The position numbers were made by a program, and so were the translations under genes. The notes beneath the pieces are model-generated. The model was not told the origin of the DNA. It saw only the letters and a program-made list of their open reading frames with translations, and ran no database searches. Shown in pieces: positions 8,094 to 15,300 of a stretch of 23,344 nucleotides of DNA (positions within the stretch are counted from its first letter, which is position 1; each line of letters begins with the position of its first letter). The DNA lies in assembly GCA_964642165.1 (NCBI GenBank), contig CAZXOC010000094.1, forward strand, positions 1-23,344, written 5' to 3'. The stretch comes from CAYRVX01 sp964642165 (GTDB lineage: Bacteria > Planctomycetota > Phycisphaerae > SM23-33).

Positions 8094-9073
8094 CGAAACG
8101 CCTCGGTCTCGCCGTCGGCGTAGGTGACCTTCTCGGCCGTGAAGCGGTACTTCATCTGCTTGGAGGATTCCTCCAGCAGCACGAGGAGGGTCCCGCCGAC
8201 GCTCAGCCAGACGTCGCCATGCTCCACCGTCGCTCCGGCCGCGATGGGCTCCCTGATCTCCACGGGCAGGGCGACCAGGAAGGCCCCCGCCGGGCCGTAG
8301 AGACGGATCTGCCCCTGGACGGATCGGATGTCTTTGCCAGTCTTGTTGGTCAGCTTGAACAGCAGTTCGGAGCCCATCGCGCGCAGCGTCTGCCCGGCGT
8401 AGGCCACCGAGAGCACCTCGAAGCTCCGCGGCGGGACGGGCGGCTCGGGCCTCGCCTCGGGCCTCGGCATCGAGGGGGGCCCATGGCCCGGCCCGGGATC
8501 GGGCCGGGGCGCGGGCGGGTCGGCCGCGGAACCTCCGGTGAGATTGCCGCCCCCCGGCTTGGGCGCGGGGGGCCTCGGCGGCGTGTTGGCGCCGCCGCCG
8601 ACGTTCGCGGCGAGCTGGTTGGGATCGGGCGGCCCGACGCCATCGCCCTGGCCGGTGGGGGTGCGGTCGGGACGGTAGACGATGTAGCCGACGAGGCCCG
8701 CCGTCCCGATCGCGCTGGCGAGCCCGATCACCGCCGCGACCGGCAGCGGCCGCCGGCGCCGGGCGGGCACGCGGCGGGGTGCGGGGGCCTGTGCCGTCGG
8801 CTTGGCGGCGGCGCCGGCCGTGGACGCTTCCGGCCGGGCGCTTCGGGCCGCCGGCAGGTCCTGGATGTTCTGGGCGAGGTACCACGTCTCGCCGTCCTTG
8901 GAGACGAGGTAGTGAGGCTTGAGCTTCCCGCCGGCGGCGAGGGCCTTGAGCTGATCCGCGGTGAACGGGCCCTGGGTGCGACCGTCCTTCCTCGTCTTGA
9001 CGTAGTACGTGCCCACGACGCCCCTTCCCGTGCTGCCGGCGCGCGCGGCTGTCTCCGTTGTGCTCGCCCCCAT
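8090..9073 (-). CDS. GYF-domain single-pass membrane protein
   Basis: 327 residues. The N-terminal GYF_2-like domain (about 22-72) shows YYVKTRKDGRTQGPFT, ADQLKALAAGGKL and ETWYLAQNI, the usual 'tile' that precedes other domains in bacterial envelope proteins and probably binds proline-rich peptides. A basic run RRVPARRRRP (100-109) precedes one transmembrane helix (about 110-133), predicting the GYF domain in the cytoplasm. A proline/glycine-rich linker (about 135-215) leads to a beta-rich extracytoplasmic domain (about 217-327; LTNKTGKDIRSVQGQIRLYG). The ATG has only a weak GGGGG about 12 bases upstream, so the start is less certain; the GYF domain itself begins about 20 residues in. The deacetylase gene lies 56 bases upstream on the same strand and may share its transcript. 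The role is unknown. Confidence 0.8.
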   Translation of the reverse strand: MGASTTETAARAGSTGRGVVGTYYVKTRKDGRTQGPFTADQLKALAAGGKLKPHYLVSKDGETWYLAQNIQDLPAARSARPEASTAGAAAKPTAQAPAPRRVPARRRRPLPVAAVIGLASAIGTAGLVGYIVYRPDRTPTGQGDGVGPPDPNQLAANVGGGANTPPRPPAPKPGGGNLTGGSAADPPAPRPDPGPGHGPPSMPRPEARPEPPVPPRSFEVLSVAYAGQTLRAMGSELLFKLTNKTGKDIRSVQGQIRLYGPAGAFLVALPVEIREPIAAGATVEHGDVWLSVGGTLLVLLEESSKQMKYRFTAEKVTYADGETEAFR

Positions 9074-9101
9074 TGTAAGGTCTGACCCCCTGGGCCGTCC
9101 A

Positions 9102-9135
9102 CGCTGGAGCGGCGACCGGCCCGGGCCGCTCAGCG
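9102..9135 (-). terminator. Inverted repeat spanning the deacetylase stop codon
   Basis: The arms GAGCGGC (9107-9113) and GCCGCTC (9125-9131) pair perfectly across 11 bases. The stem extends by CGCT (9102-9105) with AGCG (9132-9135) past one bulged base, for 11 pairs in total. The TGA stop of the deacetylase (minus strand, 9132-9130) lies inside an arm. There is no U-tract. It could attenuate read-through into the GYF gene, protect a 3' end, or be a GC-composition coincidence. Confidence 0.33.
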
Positions 9136-10032
9136 TCCCGCGGCATCCGGTGGGTTGCCTGCCTTCAGCACGTCGGCGTAGCTGACCAGCTCGATGCCGC
9201 GGCGGCGGATGATCTCCCGGATGCGGTCGCTGGTGAGGGCGTCGGTGACAGCCTGTCGGTGGACGGCCATGCGGGCGTTGGCGTCGGGCCCGGGGCCCTG
9301 GACGGCCCGGCTCTCCGGCGTGTCGAGGCACGGGTGGCAGACCAGGAGGTACCGCCCGGGCTCGAGCTTCGCGAGCCACTCGGCGAGGGCGTCTTGCTTC
9401 TTCTCCGGCGGCGTCGCCCAGAAGCCGAACCCGCCCGTCACGCCCTCCAGGCGCAGCGGCAGCCTGGTCTCGGCGGAGAGCTTCTCCACCACCTTCCGCA
9501 GCTCCGGCGTGCACGTCGGCGTGCCCATGTGCGCCGAGAGGTGCGAGACCTGCGGGATGTGCCTTCGGGCCAGCTCGATCTGCGCCCGCAGCTCGCGCTC
9601 GACCTCGTCCGCCTTCGGGCCGCCCTCCCGAAACGCCTTCGTGGAGGCGTGGAAGTGGCCCTCGGGAGTCACCAGGCTCGGCGCGCGGGTGATCGGCCCC
9701 CACTTGTAGCTCGTCCACTCGCTGGTCAGCGTCAGGTGCACGCCCACGTCGAGGTCGGGCTCGGCCCGCAGCATCTCCGCGGCCTCGAGAAACCACGGGC
9801 AGGCGGGCATGACCTCCACCGTCCGCGCGATGCCCTTCCGGCAGGCTCGCAGGCAGCCGACGTTCGCGGCGTGGCAGAAGCCGATGTCGTCGGCGCGGAC
9901 GAGGAGCTGGATCTCGCCGGCCGGTGCCCGCACGTCCCGGGCCGGCGCGCAGGCGCATGGCGTTGCGGCCATCGGCGCTGCCAGCAGAAGCAGGACCCCC
10001 GGGACTCCCCCAGCCGTTCGGTTGCGTTCCAT
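9130..10032 (-). CDS. ChbG/HpnK (YdjC-like) family carbohydrate deacetylase, exported
   Basis: A 300-residue protein of the YdjC/ChbG family, metal-dependent deacetylases that act on N-acetylated (chito)oligosaccharides or related substrates. Family landmarks in order: LVRADDIGFCHAANVG (DD at 48-49, matching the NADDFG motif), DVGVHLTLTSEW (H99), HLSAHMGTP (H168) and LLVCHP (H233). D49, H99 and H168 are the likely metal ligands. Unusually for a classically cytoplasmic family, the N-terminus has a hydrophobic stretch (VLLLLAAPMAA, about 13-23) followed by Cys-rich PCACAP, indicating a signal peptide; the lipobox is imperfect, so lipoprotein status is doubtful. AGGAG nine bases before the ATG supports the start. 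The upstream region is shared with the divergent transketolase gene. The substrate is not predictable. Confidence 0.83.
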   Translation of the reverse strand: MERNRTAGGVPGVLLLLAAPMAATPCACAPARDVRAPAGEIQLLVRADDIGFCHAANVGCLRACRKGIARTVEVMPACPWFLEAAEMLRAEPDLDVGVHLTLTSEWTSYKWGPITRAPSLVTPEGHFHASTKAFREGGPKADEVERELRAQIELARRHIPQVSHLSAHMGTPTCTPELRKVVEKLSAETRLPLRLEGVTGGFGFWATPPEKKQDALAEWLAKLEPGRYLLVCHPCLDTPESRAVQGPGPDANARMAVHRQAVTDALTSDRIREIIRRRGIELVSYADVLKAGNPPDAAGR

Positions 10033-10107
10033 GACGAGGGGCTCCTGATGCCGGTGCGAATCGCGGTCTGATGGTCGGCGCCCGCGGGGGACGGATCAAG
10101 CCTCGCC

Positions 10108-10134
10108 CGGGGCAAATGTGTTTGCGTTGCCCCG
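10108..10134. promoter_or_regulatory. Perfect 8-bp dyad, candidate operator
   Basis: CGGGGCAA (10108-10115) and TTGCCCCG (10127-10134) form a perfect inverted repeat with an 11-base spacer, giving 19 bases centre to centre, about two helical turns. This is the geometry of a site for a dimeric helix-turn-helix regulator. It overlaps the candidate -35 box of the transketolase gene (10122-10127) and lies between that gene and the divergent deacetylase. A second small dyad, CGCGT-TTC-ACGCG (10152-10164), sits at the predicted transcription start. Confidence 0.45.
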
Positions 10135-10150
10135 AGTGTTGGGGTAGGGT
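10122..10150 (+). promoter_or_regulatory. Candidate transketolase promoter
   Basis: TTGCGT (10122-10127) and TAGGGT (10145-10150) are separated by 17 bases, which predicts a start near 10157 and a leader of about 70 bases. The hexamers match the sigma-70 consensus only partly, but the spacing equals that upstream of the sulfatase (TTGCGG-N17-TAGGAT). The overlapping dyad suggests repression. Confidence 0.35.
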
Positions 10151-10226
10151 GCGCGTTTCACGCGGCGGGACTTGCGAGTCACGCCCCCGCTTTACGGCAA
10201 GGGTGGGTCGGAGTGTGGAGACCATT

Positions 10227-12182
10227 ATGGCTGAGTACAAGGACCTTGACCGCAAGGTCATCAAGCTGGGCAAGCAAATCGTGCGGATGTGCACCGAAGC
10301 CGGCAGCGGACATCCCTCCAGCGCGCTGTCACTGGTGCACGTCACCACCGCGCTGATGTACCGCGTGATGAAGTACGACCCGCGGGACCCCTGGAACCGC
10401 GCGTCCGATCGACTGGTCCTCTCGGAAGGCCACGCCGTCCCGGTCGTCTACGCCGCCTACTGCGAGCTGGGCGGCGTGGTGGGCGATCCCGCCCAGCCGT
10501 CCCTGCTGCGGTTCGAGGACGCCCTGACCCTCCGCGAGGCCGACAGCGTCCTCGACGGGCACCCGAATCCGGCGATCGGCTTTCCCTTCTTCGACGCGGC
10601 CACCGGCTCGCTGGGGCAGGGGCTGTCGATCGCGGCGGGGCTGGCGTGCGCGTCGCGGCTGGACGAGACCGACCGGACCATCTTCTGCATCTGCGGCGAC
10701 GGCGAGAGCCGCGAGGGCCAGGTCTGGGAGGCCCTCGACTTCCTCGTGGACCACAAGCTCACCAAGGTCCGCGCGATCTTCAACTGCAACGGGCAGGCGC
10801 AGAGCGACTACGTCTCGCCGCAGCAGTCCCCGGACGCCCTGGCGAAGAAGCTCGAGGCCTTCGGCTTCGACGTGAGGACCATCGACGGGCACAACTGGGA
10901 GGAGATCTTCGGCGCCCTGACGGCCGACGTCGGCGAGAGGCCCCTCGCCGTGGTCGCCCGGACGGTCAAGGGCTGGGGCGTGAAGGAGCTCCAGAAGCAC
11001 ACCTATCACGGCAAGCCGCTGACGGCCGAGCAGGTCACCCAGGCTGAGGCCGACCTCGACGCCCGGGCCGCCGAGCTGGGCGTCGCGGAGATGGACGACG
11101 TTCCGGCGGTGGCGCTTCAGGCGCCGTCGCGCCTGGAGGCCTCGCCGACCAGCACGCCGATCTCGGCCGGGTCGTTCGAGGACGCCCTGAAGGCCGTCGG
11201 GCTCGACGAGGCGCTGGCGGCACAGAAGCTCGCCACGCGCCGGGCGTACGGTGCGGCGCTGGCCGCCCTCGGCGCCGACGACCGCATCGTCGCCCTCGAC
11301 GGCGACGTCAAGAACTCCACCTTCGCGCAGTTCTTCGCCCAGAAGTACCCCGATCGCTACTTCGAAGGCCGCATCGCCGAGCAGAACATGATCTCCGCGG
11401 GCGCCGGTCTGGCCGCCGGGGGGCGAGTTCCCTTCGTCTCGAGCTTCGCGAAGTTCCTCATCCGCGCGTACGACCAGTTGGAGATGGCCGCCATCACGAA
11501 CGCGAACATGAAGCTGTGCGGCTCGCACGCGGGGGTCTCGCTCGCGGCGGACGGGCCCAGCCAGATGGGCCTGCCCGACGTGGCGTACATGCGGGCGTTC
11601 GCGCACGCCAAGCGCGTGGACGGGCTGCCCGCCTGCCGGGTCTTCCTGCCCTCCGACGCGGTCAGCGCGTTCAAGCTCACCGAGCTGATGGCCAACGTCG
11701 AGGGCCTGTGCTACATGCGAACCCACCGCCCCGACGTGCCGTTCATCTACCCCGAGGACGAGACGTTCGAGGTCGGGGGCTACAAGCACCTGCTCGACGG
11801 CGAGGACCTCGTCATCGTCTCCAGCGGGTACATGGTCCACGTCTGCCGCGAGGCCGCCCGCATCCTCGAAAGCGAGGACGTCGGCCTGTCGCCCAGCCTG
11901 ATCGACGCCTACTCCATGCCGCTGGACACCGGCGAGATCCTCCGCATCGGCGACGACTGCCGCGGGCAAGTCCTCGTGGTGGAGGACAACTACCTCGGCG
12001 GGATCGCCGACGAGATCACCGCCGCCGCCGCGGCGAGCGACCTCGGCGTGATGGTGACCAGCCTCTACGTCCGCAACATCCCCAAGAGCGCCAAGACGCC
12101 GGAGGAGACGCTCCGGCTCGTCGGCCTGACCGCCCGGGACATCGCCACCGCCGCCCAGGCCGTCTTCGACAAGAGCGAGTAG
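10227..12182 (+). CDS. tkt: Transketolase, full-length, animal-type sequence
   Basis: A 651-residue cytoplasmic thiamine-diphosphate enzyme that transfers two-carbon ketol units between sugar phosphates in the pentose phosphate pathway. The N-terminal domain has GSGHPSSALS, SEGHAVPVVYA and TGSLGQGLS, with the ThDP/metal motif GDG (157-159) through NCN (186-188). The pyrimidine-binding domain has the catalytic glutamate E385 in RIAEQNM, then SSFAKFLIRAYDQ and DGPSQMGLPD. The sequence DGPSQM, rather than DGPTHQ, and the overall length match the metazoan-like transketolase subgroup rather than the E. coli type. The C-terminal domain ends at about residue 645. A linker near 285-325 is rich in Ala/Asp and variable. 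GGAG six bases before the ATG fixes the start; an upstream in-frame extension would cross the operator region. It appears to be transcribed alone. Confidence 0.95.
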   Translation: MAEYKDLDRKVIKLGKQIVRMCTEAGSGHPSSALSLVHVTTALMYRVMKYDPRDPWNRASDRLVLSEGHAVPVVYAAYCELGGVVGDPAQPSLLRFEDALTLREADSVLDGHPNPAIGFPFFDAATGSLGQGLSIAAGLACASRLDETDRTIFCICGDGESREGQVWEALDFLVDHKLTKVRAIFNCNGQAQSDYVSPQQSPDALAKKLEAFGFDVRTIDGHNWEEIFGALTADVGERPLAVVARTVKGWGVKELQKHTYHGKPLTAEQVTQAEADLDARAAELGVAEMDDVPAVALQAPSRLEASPTSTPISAGSFEDALKAVGLDEALAAQKLATRRAYGAALAALGADDRIVALDGDVKNSTFAQFFAQKYPDRYFEGRIAEQNMISAGAGLAAGGRVPFVSSFAKFLIRAYDQLEMAAITNANMKLCGSHAGVSLAADGPSQMGLPDVAYMRAFAHAKRVDGLPACRVFLPSDAVSAFKLTELMANVEGLCYMRTHRPDVPFIYPEDETFEVGGYKHLLDGEDLVIVSSGYMVHVCREAARILESEDVGLSPSLIDAYSMPLDTGEILRIGDDCRGQVLVVEDNYLGGIADEITAAAAASDLGVMVTSLYVRNIPKSAKTPEETLRLVGLTARDIATAAQAVFDKSE

Positions 12183-12196
12183 CCCCCCGTGGCGGC

Positions 12197-12216
12197 GCGC
12201 GGCGGGCGTGCCGCGC
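12197..12216 (+). terminator. GC-rich hairpin after transketolase
   Basis: GCGCGGC (12197-12203) and GCCGCGC (12210-12216) form a perfect 7-bp stem with a 6-base loop, beginning 15 bases after the transketolase stop. The position fits a terminator, but no run of T follows, so it may act with Rho or only stabilise the 3' end. Confidence 0.4.
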
Positions 12217-12237
12217 AAGCCGCGGGGCTCGGCGCCC

Positions 12238-12265
12238 TTGACGTACCGCCCCGGCGTGATAAGAT
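12238..12265 (+). promoter_or_regulatory. Sigma-70-like promoter of the first LEPR-XLL gene
   Basis: TTGACG (12238-12243; five of six consensus) and TAAGAT (12260-12265; four of six) are separated by 16 bases. It is the best consensus match in the window. The predicted start at about 12272 leaves the in-frame ATG at 12275 almost leaderless and favours the GTG at 12338 with its own Shine-Dalgarno. Confidence 0.5.
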
Positions 12266-12337
12266 GGGGGTCAGATGGCGCGCCTCGAATGCGTCGGCTG
12301 CGCCATCCGAGCCAGAAACAGAGAGGGACCGTTCCCC

Positions 12338-15300
12338 GTGTCAGCTCGCACGCCGAAGAGAGCAGGTCGTGACCGCTGCGCCGCGGCGCCGGCCGTGCTG
12401 GAGCCGCTCGAGCAGCGCCTCCTGCTGTCCGGCCACCCCATCATCTCGGAGCTCATGGCCCAGAACAACACGGTCCTGCGCAACAGCGAGGGGCGCTACC
12501 GCGACTGGATCGAGATCCACAACCCCACGGACTCGGCGATCGACCTGGACGGGTGGCGGCTGGCGTACGACAACTTCGAGGACGACAGGCAGGAATGGTC
12601 CTTCCCCGGCGTCGAGCTCGGCGCGGGCGAGTACCTGGTCGTGTACGCCTCAGGACTGGGCTCGCTGACGCCCGAGCCGATCCCCGGGGAGTACCACACC
12701 GGCTTCAAGCTCCGCGTGAGCGGGGCCTACCTCGCCCTGCTGGAGCCGGGCGGCACGGTCGTCCACGAGTACGCCAGCACGGTCATCCCGGGCGGGTCCC
12801 TTAGCGAAGTCGGCTACCCCGCCCAGTTCGGCGACATCTCCTACGGCGTGGTGCCGGCCGTCGAGGCCGAGGCGCTCGTTCCGGCCGGGGCGCCGGCCGG
12901 CTACCTGGTGCCCAACAGCGCGGGCGACGCGCCGCCGGAGGGGTGGACGTCGGTCGGCTTCGACGACGCGGGCTGGCAGGGCGGCGCGACGGGGCTGGGG
13001 CTCGACCTGCCGGGCTTGGCCGTGTGGACCTACGCCGCGTTCGAGGGCCTCGGCGACTTCAGCGAAGCGGAGCACGTGCTGGCGAACCCGGCGAGCGACG
13101 CCCTCGTCGTCGCCGCGGGGAACAGCGAGGTGCTCAACTTCCGGAACGTCCGCGGCGGGGGGCACTACGCCCTCGACGTGCCCTTCCCGGGGCTGTCCTT
13201 CGGGCCGGACATCGACGACTTCGTCGTCCGCGCCGTCGGGACCGTCACGATCCCCGCCCCGGGTCAGTGGACGTTCGGCATCAACGCCGACGGCGAGTTC
13301 AAGCTCAGGATCGGCGAGGTCCAGGCGTTCCCCCACGGCGCCGAGGACGAGGCGCTGAAGCTCTTCACCTTCCCGGAAGCCGGCGAGCACGAGCTGGAGC
13401 TGGTCTACTGGGAGAACCAGAACACCGCGGACCTGGAGCTCTTCGCGGCGCAGGGCAGCCAAACTGCCTTCGACGAGACGGCGTTCCGGCTGGTCGGCGA
13501 CGAGGCCCGCGGCGGGCTGGCCGTCCGCGCCCCGCTGGTGGACCCCGCGCCGCCGCTGGCCGTGCCGTCGGCGGACGTGATCCAGACGGACCTCCGCGGC
13601 GAGATGGTCGGCGCGGACGGCTCGGTGTACCTGCGCGTGCCGTTCCTCGTGGACGACCCGGGCGACGTGGCGTCGCTGGCGCTGAAGATGACGTACTCCG
13701 ACGGCTACGTGGCGTACCTCAACGGCGCGGAGATCGCGCGCCGCAACGCGCCCGCCTCGCCGCAGTGGGACTCCCTCGCCACGGCCACCCGATCGCGCGC
13801 CGAGGCCGTCTTCGCCGAGACGGTGGACGTCTCGGAGCACGTCGGCCTGCTCCAGGCCGGGGCGAACGTCCTGGCCGTCCACGCCCTCAACGACGCGCCG
13901 GACGACGAGGTCTTCTTCGTCGTCCCGGAGCTCGTCGAGCCCCTGGCGACGGTCCGGCAGGAACGCTTCTTCCCCATCCCCACGCCGGGGCAGCCCAACA
14001 GGACGCAGTTCGCCACCGAGCGCGTCGCCCTGGGCAGCGGCCGGGCAGGATCGGTGAGCTTCACCGACGTCGACGGCGACCGGGTCACGGTGACGCTCTC
14101 CGGGCCGGGACAGGGCGAGATGGCGCTGCTCCGCGGCGAGCGGACGGGCATCGCCTCGATCCACCTGGAGGACACGACGAACCGCTCGTCGCTGGCCATC
14201 GCGGTCAAGAAGGCCCTCGGCGGCGACGGGCGGACGGAGCTCGGCGACGTCGTGGTCACCGGCCCGCTGAAGAAGTTCGCGGCCGAAGCGGCGAACCTGC
14301 TGGGCGACGTGACGGTCGACGGCCCGCTGCGCACGCTGACTCTCGGCGACCTGCTCGGCTTCGCCAGGAACCGGCTGAACGTCAATGCCGGCGCCGAGCC
14401 GGTCGGCCCGCGCGAGAAGCTCGACCTGACCTTCGACTGCGTGGCGGATGCAGACCTGGACACGCACGGGCTGGCGATCAACACGCTGGTCGCAACCGAA
14501 TGGCTCGACCAGCGAAGCGACCTCCGGGCGCCGTCCATCAAGCGGCTGGTCATCCTGGGCCGGGGGACGAAGGGCCGTCCTGGCCGGGTCCGCGGCGACT
14601 TCGAGACGTCGCTGCACCTCAGCGGAGAGAACGTCTTGCCGGGCAAGTTTGTGCTTGGCACGGCCGTCATCGGGCAGGTCGCCCGCGTGAGCGAATGGTA
14701 CGTTGGCGGGGCCATCGGCCTGATCGACTGTGACGGCACCCGCGGGAGCTGGGCGCTCCAGGCGGACGGCCCGGTCGTCCGCCTCGAAGCAAGGGACTAC
14801 CTCCATGGGGACCTGACCGCGGAGTGGTTCGGCACCATCGTCACCCGGTCCACGCGGGAGGCAGCCCACGGCACGATCACCGCGACGGGCGCGGACTCGC
14901 GGGGCTTGTCGATCGGCGCGCTGGTGGCCGGCGAGGTCGCCGACCTCGTGATCGACGTGCCCGCGGGCATCGGCACGATCTTCGTTACCGAGTGGCGCGA
15001 GCGGTTCGACGAGCTCGGCGGGGCCCACGTCGGCTCGATCACGGCCGACTCCCTCGGCAAGCTCATCACCACGGGCGGCCTGGCCGCCGACCCCGAGCCC
15101 CTGGACGATACGGGCCCGGAGAAGCTTGCCGGTGACTTCCTGGCGGACCTGACCCTCGCGGGCCTGCTCCTTCCGCCGCGGAAGCCCGTCCTGGGCAGTG
15201 CGGCCGTTGCCGGCACGATCCGGAATCGCCCGTGGGACATCGACGGCGAGGGCGGCGCGGGGGCCATCCGGGCGGGCTCGGCGGCCGACGAGTGGTCGCT

